A stretch of DNA of 64,000 bases from Deltaproteobacteria bacterium (GTDB taxonomy: Bacteria > Desulfobacterota > Binatia > Binatales > Binataceae). The position numbers and the translations under genes are program-made. The stretch's first letter is position 1. Every line of letters starts with the position of its first letter. Shown piece by piece: positions 33,460 to 42,231 of the stretch. The stretch lies in contig JAJXYF010000003.1 of NCBI GenBank assembly GCA_021780755.1, positions 62,001 through 126,000 on the forward strand, read 5' to 3'. Below the pieces are notes generated by a model. That model worked only from the letters and a program-made list of their open reading frames with translations, was not told where the DNA came from and did not search any database.

Positions 33460-34701
33460 ATGGCTGCTTTAACGCTGGATACGATCGAGATCGTAAATCC
33501 CGACCTCTACGTGCAGCGCGGCTACCCGCACGAGGAGTGGGCCTTGCTGCGGCGCGAGGCGCCCGTCCACTACTACCAGCGGCCCGAGGTTGACCCCTTC
33601 TGGGCGATCACACGCCACGCCGACATCGTCAACGTTTCGCGCCAGCCGGGGCTCTTCAAGAGTATCCAGCAACTCTTCGTGACGATGAACCAGCCGGGCT
33701 TGCCGCCGCCCGACGAGGCCATTCTGCGCCAGTTGCTCAACATGAATCCGCCCGAGCACGCCGCCTATCGGGGGGTCGTCAACCGGCGTTTTACTCCGCG
33801 CAGCGTGCAACAGTTGACCGCCGGCATCGAGCGCATCACGACCGAGGTGCTCGACGCGCTGGTCGGCCACGACGAATGTGATTTCGTGACGGCGGTTTCG
33901 GCCACCCTGCCGCTCGCGGTGATCGCCGAGATGTTCGGCATCCCGCAGGCCGACTGGCCGCTGATGTTCCGCTTGAGCAACGAGATGATCGGGCCGACCG
34001 ACCCGGAATACGCGGGCAACGAAACCGTCACCGCGACGCTGGAACGCGCCCGGATGGAGTTCTTTCAGTACTTCAACGGGCTGGTCGAGGACCGCCGCAA
34101 AAGTCCGCGCGACGACCTTTCCAGCGCGCTCGCCAACGGCCTCGTCAACGGCGAGCCGCTGCCAATCTTTGAGCTGATGTCGTACTTCGCGCTGCTAATC
34201 ATCGCCGGCAACGAAACCACCCGCAACGCCACCACCGGCGGCCTGCACGCCTTCATTAACAATCCCGACCAGTGGCAAATGCTCAAGCGCGATCCCGCGA
34301 TGGTGCCTAAGGCGGTCGAGGAAATCGTGCGCTGGACCTCGCCGGTGATTCAGTTCACGCGCAAGGCCACCGCCGACACCGAGCTCGGCGGTCATAAGAT
34401 TCGCGAGGGCGACATGCTCGCGCTGTTCTACCCGTCGGCCAACCGCGACGAGAGCGTCTTCGCCGCGCCCAACCATTTCGATATCACGCGCTATCCCAAC
34501 CAGCACATCGCGTTCGGCATCGGCGAACATTTCTGCCTCGGCGCCAACCTCGCGCGCCTTGAACTCCAGGTGATGTTCCGGCATCTGGCCCAACGGCTCG
34601 AATCGGTCGAGCTGGCCGGGCCGGTCCAGCGGATGCGTTCCTGCTTCGTCGGCGGCATCAAGCATATGCCGGTGCGGCTGCGCGTCCTCCCGCGCAAATA
34701 A
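33460..34701 (+). CDS. Cytochrome P450
   Basis: A 413-residue soluble bacterial P450. Motifs: I-helix AGNETTR (249-255), ExxR in EEIVRW (287-291), and heme-binding FGIGEHFCLG with Cys359. NPPEHAAYRGVVNRRFTPR is the C-helix region. The overall pattern resembles the CYP124/125/142 side-chain hydroxylases of sterols and branched lipids, but the substrate is not proved. Ribosome site AAGGAG precedes ATG 33460; the frame from TTG 33427 is less likely. The ferredoxin is directly upstream. Confidence 0.92.
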   Translation: MAALTLDTIEIVNPDLYVQRGYPHEEWALLRREAPVHYYQRPEVDPFWAITRHADIVNVSRQPGLFKSIQQLFVTMNQPGLPPPDEAILRQLLNMNPPEHAAYRGVVNRRFTPRSVQQLTAGIERITTEVLDALVGHDECDFVTAVSATLPLAVIAEMFGIPQADWPLMFRLSNEMIGPTDPEYAGNETVTATLERARMEFFQYFNGLVEDRRKSPRDDLSSALANGLVNGEPLPIFELMSYFALLIIAGNETTRNATTGGLHAFINNPDQWQMLKRDPAMVPKAVEEIVRWTSPVIQFTRKATADTELGGHKIREGDMLALFYPSANRDESVFAAPNHFDITRYPNQHIAFGIGEHFCLGANLARLELQVMFRHLAQRLESVELAGPVQRMRSCFVGGIKHMPVRLRVLPRK

Positions 34702-34826
34702 CCGCGCGAGATCCTTCACTTCGTTCGGGCTGACCGTGCATCGCACTTTCTCCTTAGCGCAGGGCTCAGCCAACTATCCGAGCACGCGAGCGCCGTCATC
34801 ATGAGGTTTTCTGAACAACTCTCCTG

Positions 34827-35606
34827 CTAAAGCGGATGGCCAGGCAGCCCTGTATGGGCGGTCGCGCCGCCGTCGGCCACCACGATGCTGCCCGTCATGA
34901 ACGACGCGTCGTCGGAAGCGAGGAACAGCACTACCCGGGCGATCTCTTCGGGTTGACCGAGCCGGCCCATCGCATGGCTTTCGGCGGCGTTTTTGCTTGC
35001 CCGATTCGGATCGCGCGTCGCCGCCAGCAGATTCACCACCGGGGGCGTCGCGATCATGCCGGGGCATACCGCGTTGACGCGGATATTCTTGCGCGCATAC
35101 TCGATCGCGGCGGTCTTGGTGAGATTGACCACGCCGGCCTTGGCCGCGTTGTAGGCGCCCATCCGATAGTCGCCGAAGAGTCCCGAAATCGACGCCGTAT
35201 TCACGATCACGCCGCCGCCCTGCGCGACCATCTGGGGCAGCGCGAACCGCATCCCATAGAAAACGCCCGACAGCGTGACCGAGATCGTCTTCAGCCAGCC
35301 GTCGATACTCATTTCGCCGACCGCGCCGACGGTCGTGTAGAACGCGTTGTTGTGGAGCACGTCGAGCCGCCCGAAGCGATCGACGGCGAATTTCACCATT
35401 TCCTCGACCTGCTTGGGATTGCGCACGTCGGTCTTGCAGAAGGCGCCGGCCGCGCCGAGTTCGTTGGCGACCTTATGGCCCGTCGCTTCGTCGATATCCG
35501 CAATGACTACTCGCGCGCCCTCCGCCGCGAGCAGCCGGGCGGTGGCGGCGCCAATTCCGGATCCGGCGCCGGTGATCGCGGCGATACGATTGTCGAGTTT
35601 ACCCAT
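34827..35606 (-). CDS. SDR family oxidoreductase
   Basis: A 259-residue classical SDR with ITGAGSGIGAAT (cofactor), HNNAFYT in place of NNAG, TASISGLFGDYRMGAYNAAK (catalytic Ser/Tyr/Lys) and a C-terminal GSIVVADGGATAHTG. It is a close paralogue of the SDR at 37510 (same HNNAF, TASISGL and YNAAKAGVVNLT blocks), suggesting related substrates. Convergent with the P450. Confidence 0.85.
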   Translation of the reverse strand: MGKLDNRIAAITGAGSGIGAATARLLAAEGARVVIADIDEATGHKVANELGAAGAFCKTDVRNPKQVEEMVKFAVDRFGRLDVLHNNAFYTTVGAVGEMSIDGWLKTISVTLSGVFYGMRFALPQMVAQGGGVIVNTASISGLFGDYRMGAYNAAKAGVVNLTKTAAIEYARKNIRVNAVCPGMIATPPVVNLLAATRDPNRASKNAAESHAMGRLGQPEEIARVVLFLASDDASFMTGSIVVADGGATAHTGLPGHPL

Positions 35607-35696
35607 CTCAGCTCCTTGAGCGCCCGCTGCGCGATAGTGAAATTCCGCATCAGAAATAGCCCAGTTGGTGAAGAACGCAAAACCTTCTTTATCAAC

Positions 35697-35797
35697 GGGA
35701 AGTCTGAAACCTCCTGAGCTTTCAGTCTGCGGAAGCTTACAAATCTGCGTTCCTCAACAACTCTCCTATTGTACTTTCGCGGTCGGCTTTGCGACCA
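35697..35797 (+). repeat. Intergenic repeat copy A (before VOC gene)
   Basis: Shares GGGAAGTCTGAAACCT, the TTTCAG arm, GCGTTCCTCAACAACTCTCCTATTGTACTTTCGC and a second hairpin (GGTCG/CGACC around GCTTTG-type loop) with copy B. Ends 36 bases before the VOC ATG. A weaker reverse copy lies at 35662-35685 facing the SDR on the other side. Confidence 0.75.
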
Positions 35798-35832
35798 TGC
35801 GGGCCGAAGCCTACAGACAGGGGGAGACGCTA

Positions 35833-36279
35833 ATGCTACAGAAGCTTTTCCACGTCAATATCTGTGTCCGCGATATGGAGCGGTCGATCCGCTTTTATGA
35901 GGGCCTCGGCTTTAACAAGGTCAACGATTTCACGCTCGACGATCCGAGCGTGGGCGACGCGCTCGGCCTGAAGGCGAAGAAGCTACGCGGCGTGTTCATG
36001 CGGCTGGGCAACGACGCGAACGCGCCAGTGCTCGACCTGGTGCAATTTATCGATCCGCCGCCGCAGGGCCAGCCCTACCCATCGCTCAACAATATCGGCA
36101 TCTGCCGCATCGCGTTCACCGTGGACGATATCGACCAGACCTACCAGGAGCTGAAAGCGAAGAAGGTCGAATGCGTGGCGCCGCTCAAAAAGATCAACGG
36201 CCCCAATGGCGCGGTGATCGGGGTGGTCTGCTTCAAGGACCCCGACGGCACGATCCTCGAACTGATCAGCGGAATGTAG
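35833..36279 (+). CDS. VOC (glyoxalase/dioxygenase superfamily) protein
   Basis: A 148-residue vicinal-oxygen-chelate protein: FHVNICVRDMERSIRFYEGLGF at the start, a central RIAFTVDDIDQTYQELKAKK and the closing VCFKDPDGTILELIS, giving the paired beta-alpha-beta-beta-beta modules and the usual His/Glu metal ligands. A lyase/isomerase for CoA or glutathione adducts is possible. AGGGGGAGA precedes the ATG at 35833. Followed after 32 bases by an SDR-like gene in the same direction. Confidence 0.82.
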   Translation: MLQKLFHVNICVRDMERSIRFYEGLGFNKVNDFTLDDPSVGDALGLKAKKLRGVFMRLGNDANAPVLDLVQFIDPPPQGQPYPSLNNIGICRIAFTVDDIDQTYQELKAKKVECVAPLKKINGPNGAVIGVVCFKDPDGTILELISGM

Positions 36280-36311
36280 GTATCACATACTATAAGTATA
36301 GGGACACGCAA

Positions 36312-37034
36312 ATGGTTTCATTGGCGCACAAGACGGTAGTAGTGCTCGGCGGGACTTCCGGAATCGGGCTCGCGACCGCCAAGGCCGCGCAGGCCGAAGG
36401 GGCGCGGGTGATCGTGACCGGACGGTCGCGCGAGCGCCTGGCGGCGGCGCAGACTGAGCTTGGCGGCCGCGCGCGCACGGTCGCGTTGGATGTGGCCGAC
36501 GAGGCCGGCACCCGCGCGCTCTTCCAGGAGATCGACCGCGTCGATCATGTTTTCATCACGGCCGGCAACGTAGCACTCGACGCGCGACTCGCGCCGGACA
36601 GCGCGGCGCTGCGCCCTGCTATGGACGTGCGCTTTTGGGGCGCGTTCAACGCCGCCAAGTACGGCGCGGCGAAGATGAACGAGGGCGGATCGATCACGTT
36701 CATGTCGGGCACGACGGCGCGCCGGCCGCTGCGCGGAGCGGCGGTCTCGACCGCGTCGTGCGGCGCGGTCGAGGCCTTCGCGCGAGCGCTTGCAATCGAC
36801 CTCGCGCCGATTCGCGTGAACACCCTCCAGCCTGGTTACGTGGACACTCCGATGCTCGACGAGTTGCTGGGCGAAGCGCACGCGGCGATCAAGACGGAGG
36901 CGGGCGCGCGCCTGCCGGTCAGGCGGATCGGGCGGCCCGAGGAGCTTGCTGACGCTGTGCTGTTCCTGATGAAGAACGGCTACGTCAACGGGATTACGCT
37001 GACCGTCGATGGGGGTGGTCTGCTGGTCGGCTGA
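36312..37034 (+). CDS. SDR-fold protein lacking the catalytic Tyr/Lys
   Basis: A 240-residue protein with an intact Rossmann motif (VVLGGTSGIGLATAKA) and SDR C-terminus (RPEELADAVLFLMKNGYVNGITLTVDGG). At the active site, where SDRs have YxxxK, it reads STASCGAVEA: Ser146 and Cys150 replace Tyr and Lys. This resembles the atypical SDR subgroup with a degenerate active site. It may bind dinucleotide without dehydrogenase activity or use another mechanism. In-line with the VOC gene. Confidence 0.75.
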   Translation: MVSLAHKTVVVLGGTSGIGLATAKAAQAEGARVIVTGRSRERLAAAQTELGGRARTVALDVADEAGTRALFQEIDRVDHVFITAGNVALDARLAPDSAALRPAMDVRFWGAFNAAKYGAAKMNEGGSITFMSGTTARRPLRGAAVSTASCGAVEAFARALAIDLAPIRVNTLQPGYVDTPMLDELLGEAHAAIKTEAGARLPVRRIGRPEELADAVLFLMKNGYVNGITLTVDGGGLLVG

Positions 37035-37122
37035 CTACCTTGCGTGCAATGTTGGCGGTTGAAGCGGCGTTGCGACGTGCGGATTTTGCGCTCGACTTGG
37101 CAGCGCCGGGAGGCCTGAACGA

Positions 37123-37272
37123 ATGGCGGAATATCAGGGCTATACGATCAAGCAGAATCCGGACACCGGCAAATGGGAAATCTTCTGGCAGGACAAGAAG
37201 CAGGAAGGCGAGTATGCGCGGCAGGCCGACGCCGAGGAATGGATTGACGATCAATTCCCGCTGAACCGATAG
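37123..37272 (+). CDS. Small soluble protein, 49 aa
   Basis: Translates to a compact, Trp/Tyr-rich, charged protein: starts MAEYQGYTIKQNPDTGKWEI, contains DADAEEWIDDQF near the end. GGGAGG lies 9 bases before the ATG. The pattern of a two- or three-stranded sheet plus helix (GYxIxxNPxTGKWEIFW...ADAEEWIDD) looks like a folded domain, similar to small DNA-binding or immunity-type domains, but no family is recognised. It was overlooked by size thresholds. Confidence 0.65.
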   Translation: MAEYQGYTIKQNPDTGKWEIFWQDKKQEGEYARQADAEEWIDDQFPLNR

Positions 37273-37333
37273 CCCCGGCGGCCAGACGCTCACCCGATCA
37301 TCGCGAGCGTTAATCATGCTGCGATTTAAGAGG

Positions 37334-37463
37334 GCGAAGCCCGCATATTTACAAATGGGAAGTCTGAAACCTGGTGAGGTTTCAGCTCTCCGGAAAATAT
37401 AAGTTTCGCGTTCCTCAACCATTTTCCTATTGTACTTTCGCCATCGCCTTTGCGACGATGGCG
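37334..37463 (+). repeat. Intergenic repeat copy B (before SDR gene)
   Basis: The fullest copy: GCGAAGCCCGCAT leader (shared with copy C), GGGAAGTCTG, hairpin CTGAAACCT-GGTG-AGGTTTCAG (37364-37385), TATAAGTTTCGCGTTCCTCAACC, then TTTTCCTATTGTACTTTCGC and a second hairpin CGCCATCG/CGATGGCG (37439-37463). It ends 46 bases before the SDR ATG. Confidence 0.8.
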
Positions 37464-37509
37464 CCGTCGGGCGGCGCCCGGGCGCGAACGATATCGGGAG
37501 AAATTGAAA

Positions 37510-38304
37510 ATGCGATTCGAAGGCAAAGCGGGACTGGTCACGGGAGCGGGTTCGGGTATCGGGCGTGCGACGGCCAAGGGATTCGCCGCGCGCGGCGGCG
37601 CGGTGGCGGTGGCCGATATCAACGGCGACAATGCGAATCGCGTTGTCGCGGAGATCACGGCGGCGGGCGGCAAGGCGATCGCGATCATCGCCGACGTCAC
37701 GCGCTCGGGCGATATCGACATGATGATCTCGCGAACCGTTCATGAACTCGGGCGGCTGGATTTCCTGCACAACAACGCCTTCGGCTTCTCCGCGATGCCG
37801 GGCGTTTCGGCGGTGGCTGCTACCGCCGACACCGACGATCGGATGTGGAATGCGACGCTCGATGTCGGCCTCACGGCGGTCTTCCGCGCGATCAAACGGG
37901 CGGTCCCCGTGATGCGCGCGCAGGGCAGCGGCTCGATCGTCAACACGGCATCGATTTCGGGGCTGTACGCCGACTACGGAATCGTCGCGTACAACGCGGC
38001 CAAGGCGGGCGTTGTGAATTTGACGCGGGTCGCGGCGATCGAATACGCCCGGCTCGGAATTCGCGTCAACTGTATCTGCCCGGGCGCGATCGATACGCCG
38101 TTGCTGGCTGGTGCCGCACAGCCCGCGATGCTCAAAAAATTCAACGAAGTGATTCCTATGGGTCGGCTGGGGCGGCCCGAAGAAATGGCCAACGTGATCC
38201 TGTTTCTGGCCTCCGACCTGGCGTCGTTCGTGACCGGTTCGGCCTACGTCGCCGATGGCGGTCAGACCGCCAAAACCGGCAGCCCGTCCTTCCTGCCGGA
38301 GTGA
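37510..38304 (+). CDS. SDR family oxidoreductase
   Basis: A 264-residue classical SDR, paralogue of the one at 34827-35606. It shows VTGAGSGIGRATA, HNNAFGF, NTASISGLYADYGIVAYNAAK (catalytic residues) and GSAYVADGGQTAKTG. The GGGAGAAA in front of the ATG at 37510 is a good ribosome site. The leader holds repeat copy B, with hairpins that could influence expression. Confidence 0.85.
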   Translation: MRFEGKAGLVTGAGSGIGRATAKGFAARGGAVAVADINGDNANRVVAEITAAGGKAIAIIADVTRSGDIDMMISRTVHELGRLDFLHNNAFGFSAMPGVSAVAATADTDDRMWNATLDVGLTAVFRAIKRAVPVMRAQGSGSIVNTASISGLYADYGIVAYNAAKAGVVNLTRVAAIEYARLGIRVNCICPGAIDTPLLAGAAQPAMLKKFNEVIPMGRLGRPEEMANVILFLASDLASFVTGSAYVADGGQTAKTGSPSFLPE

Positions 38305-38454
38305 CGTTTGCGCCGAAAAGTTTTGCGCTCCCGCCCACCTTCGGCATGGAATGCCGCTTTGACGATCGGCGGCTGGCCGGAGTAATGTCCGCGCTGACGG
38401 TGCTACTGGCAGCAGCTGGCAGCCGGCCGCAAAATCAATCAGCAGGTGCAGACC

Positions 38455-38853
38455 ATGGGCGCAGCAGAGAACAAGCAATTTATCAGCAACATGTTCGCCG
38501 AACTGTCCAAGGGCAACGCGGACGCCTTTCTCGGCGCGCTCGCCGACGATGTCCGCTTCACCATTATCGGCACGACCAAATACTCCGGCACTTTCAAGGG
38601 CAAGCAGGACCTGATTACCCGGCTGCTCGCGCCGCTCAACGCGCAGGTCGAGGGCGGCATGACAATCACCCCCGACAACCTGGTCGCCGACGGTGATTTC
38701 GTCGCGATGCAGGCGCGCGGCAAGGCGCTCTCGAAGAACGGTCAGCGCTACGACAACACCTACTGCCACGTCTTTCGCATCGCCAATGGCAAGGTCCAGG
38801 AAGTAACCGAGTACCTTGACACCGAATTGGTGACGACCGCGTTTGGAAAATAA
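38455..38853 (+). CDS. SnoaL-like (NTF2-fold) protein
   Basis: A 132-residue NTF2-superfamily protein: FISNMFAELSKGNADAFLGALADDVRFTIIG, a central GKQDLITRLLAPL and FRIANGKVQEVTEYLDT are characteristic of the SnoaL-like group, whose members include isomerases/hydrolases and binding proteins. Function unassigned. Start could also be the GTG at 38446. Confidence 0.78.
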   Translation: MGAAENKQFISNMFAELSKGNADAFLGALADDVRFTIIGTTKYSGTFKGKQDLITRLLAPLNAQVEGGMTITPDNLVADGDFVAMQARGKALSKNGQRYDNTYCHVFRIANGKVQEVTEYLDTELVTTAFGK

Positions 38854-38990
38854 TTTCCTTCGCGGCAAGTCCGCGAGCGAAACCGCAATCACGACCGCAT
38901 GGACCGGATGAACGCCGGCGCGAGTTGCTCACGCCGCGCGCAACGGGTAGTTGCGGGTCCAGCGGGGAACCACGAGAAGATGAGACGCAC

Positions 38991-39533
38991 ATGCCCAAAC
39001 TTACCGATCACGAAATAACCGAATTTCTGGCCGAACGCGGCCATCTGGCCCGGATCGCGACGGTGCGCGCCGACGGATCGCCGAGCGTGGTTCCGGTGTG
39101 GTTCATCTTCGAGAGCGGCAAGGTGCTGATTACGCCGCGCAAACATTCGGCGTTCCTCGCCAACCTGCAGCGCGAGCCGCGCGTCGCGATCACCATCGAC
39201 GAGGACCATGGGCGCTATCGCAAGGTGCTGTTCGAGGGCAAGGCGGAAGTGCTCTACCCGGTCGGCGAGGACCGCAAATGGGACGACGTCTACCGCCGGA
39301 TCGCGTGCCGCTACATCGACGAAGCGTCAGCCGATTACTATCTCACTGAAACCAAGGACCAGCCGCGCGCGCTGATCGGAGTCGATCGCGCGAAGGCCAA
39401 GGTCACGACGTGGCGGATGCCGTCTGAGAACGAGCCCTATTCGGGCATCTGGGCGAAGCGCTACTACGATGCCGGAACCAAGATGGCGCGCACCGCGACG
39501 CCCGCGACCGGCGCAAAAATCAAAGTGAACTGA
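38991..39533 (+). CDS. Pyridoxamine-phosphate-oxidase-like flavin/F420-binding protein
   Basis: A 180-residue split-barrel protein: LAERGHLARIATVRADGSPSVVPVWFIFESGKVLI, then HSAFLANLQREPRVAITID and VLFEGKAEVL. This matches the PPOX-class FMN/F420-dependent oxidoreductase-like family. Cofactor and substrate unknown. ATG at 38991 is preceded by GAGAAGATGAG. Alone in its transcription direction before a cupin gene. Confidence 0.78.
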   Translation: MPKLTDHEITEFLAERGHLARIATVRADGSPSVVPVWFIFESGKVLITPRKHSAFLANLQREPRVAITIDEDHGRYRKVLFEGKAEVLYPVGEDRKWDDVYRRIACRYIDEASADYYLTETKDQPRALIGVDRAKAKVTTWRMPSENEPYSGIWAKRYYDAGTKMARTATPATGAKIKVN

Positions 39534-39635
39534 GTACTGCGACTGATTATTAGAAGTGACTATTGTGAATAACGCGCGTACGATAGTGAGTCGCACAGGC
39601 GGCACGCAACCCATGCGCATTGCTGGAGGATTACG

Positions 39636-40028
39636 ATGAAGGTAACCCGATTTCATGCCACTGCCGACGGCGAATCGCGCTTTCAGGAAATCGAGGTTCC
39701 GATCAACGAACGGCGTCCCGATCAGTTCGGCCATACGATTATGCAATCGGGCGCCTGGGCGTCGCCGAGTATCCGCTTCGTCGAATTGCCGACCGGCCTC
39801 GATCAAAGCTGGCATCATGCGCCGGCGCGCCAGATCGTGGTGGTGCTGGCGGGCGAGATCGAAGTCGGCACCAGCGATAATCAAAAGCGGCGATGCACTC
39901 CCGGACAGGCGTTTATCGCCGATGACCTGACCGGCAAGGGCCATCTGACGCGGGTCGTCAGCGGACCCGCGCGCGTGATGTTCGTGCAGTTGCCCGACAG
40001 TTTCGATTTCGACCGCTGGGCGCCGTAA
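39636..40028 (+). CDS. Cupin-domain protein
   Basis: A 130-residue single cupin: WHHAPARQIVVVLAGEIEV provides the His-rich first motif and GQAFIADDLTGKGHLTRVV the second, with His-His and Glu-type metal ligands. It lies 55 bases before a CoA-transferase gene; both have the same ATTAGAAGTG box upstream. Function unassigned. TGGAGGATTACG precedes the ATG. Confidence 0.78.
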   Translation: MKVTRFHATADGESRFQEIEVPINERRPDQFGHTIMQSGAWASPSIRFVELPTGLDQSWHHAPARQIVVVLAGEIEVGTSDNQKRRCTPGQAFIADDLTGKGHLTRVVSGPARVMFVQLPDSFDFDRWAP

Positions 40029-40082
40029 TCGTTTAATTCGCGAAATCGTCGAATCACTATTAGAAGTGTAGAGGGAAGTAGT

Positions 40083-41303
40083 ATGGCTGGACCGATGGAA
40101 CATGTATTGACGGGGCTGCGCGTGCTGGATTTTACCCGCGCGCTGGCCGGCCCCACCTGCACCCGGATGTTCGCGGAAATGGGCGCCGAGGTGATTAAGG
40201 TCGAATCCGCGCCGGGCGGCGACATGGTGCGGCGGATGTCGAAAATCCGCAACGAGCGCAGCCTCTACTACGTGCAGCAGAACCTCGGCAAGAAAAGTCT
40301 CTGCCTCAACCTGCGCGACCCGCGCGGGATGGCGATCATCGCCGCGCTGGTGCCCAAGGTTGACGTCGTCGTCGAGAACTTCAAGCCCGGCACGATGGCC
40401 GAGATGGGCCTCGGCTACGAGCGCCTGCGCGAAATGCGCCAGGACATCATCCTGTGTTCGATTTCGGCGCTTGGCCAGAAGGGGCCGCTCGCGGGACTGC
40501 CAGGCTATGACTTTATCGCGCAGGGTTATTCCGGCGTGACCTCGATGATCGGTGAGGCCGGCGGCACGCCGTACATTCCGCTGGTCGGCGTCGGCGATGT
40601 CAGCACCGGTGTGCATGGCGCGCTCGCGGTATTGGCCGCCTTGCGTTATCGCGATCGCACCGGCAAAGGACAGCATCTCGATATCGGCCTGCTCGACGTT
40701 TACTACCATTGCCACGAAGTGAGTATTCATCAGTTCAGTGGCAGCAACGGGCAATTGAAGCCGAGCCGCCAGGGCCCGCATCTCAACTACGTCTGCCCGG
40801 CCGGCGTCTTCAAGGCCAACGGTGGATGGGTCGTGATCATGGCCTTCCTCCATCATTGGAAGGACCTCTGCACCGCGATGAACCGGCCCGACCTCGTCAA
40901 CGACGAGAAGCTTGGCACCGACGCGGGACGGCTCGCGAACCGCGCCGAGCTGATCAAGCTGCTGGAGGATTGGCTCGCGACTTTCCCCGATCGCGACAGC
41001 GCCGTCGCCAAGATGCATCAGCATTCGGTGCCCGCCGCGCCCGTGCTCTCGATCGAGGAGACCGTCAATCATCCGCATTTGAAGGCGCGCGGCACGGTGC
41101 GCACGATTGACGATCGCATCGCGGGCAAGTTTCAGATCCCCGGGATGCCGCTGAAGTTCTCCGAGTTTCCCGCGGATTTGCCGCTCGAGGCGGCGACGCT
41201 CGGCCAGCATAACGGCAACGTCCTGCGCGAATTGCTCGGGCGCAGCGATCAGGAGATCGAGGAATTGCGCGCCGCCAACGTGCTGCTCGAGGGCGAGAAT
41301 TAG
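40083..41303 (+). CDS. CaiB/BaiF CoA-transferase family protein
   Basis: A 406-residue class III CoA-transferase, which moves CoA between acyl groups through an aspartyl-CoA thioester. VLDFTRALAGPTCTRMFAEMGAEVIKVE is the N-terminal signature; the catalytic Asp172 is in VGVGDVSTGVHG; and GKGQHLDIGLLDV follows. Substrate unknown. AGAGGGAAG precedes the ATG. Next gene is a lactamase-fold hydrolase. Confidence 0.9.
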   Translation: MAGPMEHVLTGLRVLDFTRALAGPTCTRMFAEMGAEVIKVESAPGGDMVRRMSKIRNERSLYYVQQNLGKKSLCLNLRDPRGMAIIAALVPKVDVVVENFKPGTMAEMGLGYERLREMRQDIILCSISALGQKGPLAGLPGYDFIAQGYSGVTSMIGEAGGTPYIPLVGVGDVSTGVHGALAVLAALRYRDRTGKGQHLDIGLLDVYYHCHEVSIHQFSGSNGQLKPSRQGPHLNYVCPAGVFKANGGWVVIMAFLHHWKDLCTAMNRPDLVNDEKLGTDAGRLANRAELIKLLEDWLATFPDRDSAVAKMHQHSVPAAPVLSIEETVNHPHLKARGTVRTIDDRIAGKFQIPGMPLKFSEFPADLPLEAATLGQHNGNVLRELLGRSDQEIEELRAANVLLEGEN

Positions 41304-41430
41304 CGCATCAGGCCCGCGTTTCGCGTTTGACAGTTTACATTTTCGCGACGATCATAGGCCGGAATTAGCCGCCAATCGGCGAGTTCGCGCAGGCGGCCAA
41401 CGAAAATCCAATGCTGATTTGGAGAGAGCC

Positions 41431-42207
41431 ATGGCAGAGGGCAAAGCAACTAAACTATGGGCGCTGCCGGGCGCGGTGCTGACCGCTCCCGCGTCTTTGC
41501 TGATGCATGGGGGCGACGACACGCTGCTCGACCTGCCGTGTCCGTCCTTCCTGATCGAGCATCCCAAGGGCCTCGTGCTCTTCGATACCGGGTGCAATCC
41601 GAAGGTCATCGACGACGCGGTCGGCTACTGGGGGCAGATCGCGGAACACCTGCCGCTCAAATGGAGCAAGCAGGATACCCTCGACAAGCAGATCCAGGGC
41701 GTCGGCTATAAACCATCAGACGTGAAATATGTCATTTTGTCGCATGCCCACCTCGACCACTCCGGCGGCCTGACCTACTTTCCCAACGCCACCTTCATCG
41801 CCGGCCAGGGCGAGATGCAACATGCCTACTGGCCGCATCCGGATCGGCGCTGGGCCTTCATCCTGAATGACTACCTGCCGACGCGCGGCTACAAGTGGCT
41901 GGAGTTCGGCCAGGACTTCGACCTCTTCGGTGACGGCGCGCTGCAGTTCCTCTACACCCCGGGGCATACGCCCGGCGAATGCTCGCTGCTGGTCAATACC
42001 TCCAGCCGCAAGTTCCTCTTCACCGGCGACACCGTGCACTTGCGTGCGGCGGTCGAGATGGAAGCGACGATGGGTATCGATACCGACCCGAATCAGTCAA
42101 CGATGTCGCTGCGCCGCATCAAGGCGATTCGCGACATGCAGGGCGCGACGATGTGGATCACACACGACCCCGAGGACTGGAAGGAACACCCGCATCGCGT
42201 GGAATAA
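41431..42207 (+). CDS. Metallo-beta-lactamase-fold hydrolase, lactonase-like
   Basis: A 258-residue di-zinc hydrolase. HAHLDH (residues 105-110) is the metal motif; TPGHTPGECSLLV and FTGDTVH supply further ligands, and an N-terminal HPKGLVLFDTGCNPKVIDD is common to AttM/AhlD-type N-acyl-homoserine lactonases. Quorum-quenching or lactone hydrolysis is plausible but not proved. GGAGAGAGCC precedes ATG 41431 (TTG at 41419 is an alternative). Confidence 0.82.
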   Translation: MAEGKATKLWALPGAVLTAPASLLMHGGDDTLLDLPCPSFLIEHPKGLVLFDTGCNPKVIDDAVGYWGQIAEHLPLKWSKQDTLDKQIQGVGYKPSDVKYVILSHAHLDHSGGLTYFPNATFIAGQGEMQHAYWPHPDRRWAFILNDYLPTRGYKWLEFGQDFDLFGDGALQFLYTPGHTPGECSLLVNTSSRKFLFTGDTVHLRAAVEMEATMGIDTDPNQSTMSLRRIKAIRDMQGATMWITHDPEDWKEHPHRVE

Positions 42208-42231
42208 TCAGGCGAGCGAGCGCTACCGCGG

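Noticed and set aside
36994..38892. Long minus-strand ORF opposite an SDR and a SnoaL gene
   Set aside because: Covers several well-supported plus-strand genes and contains no recognisable domain; antisense artefact of GC-rich coding.
39327..41210. Long minus-strand ORF opposite the cupin and CoA-transferase genes
   Set aside because: Same reason: no domain, opposite strand of clear genes.
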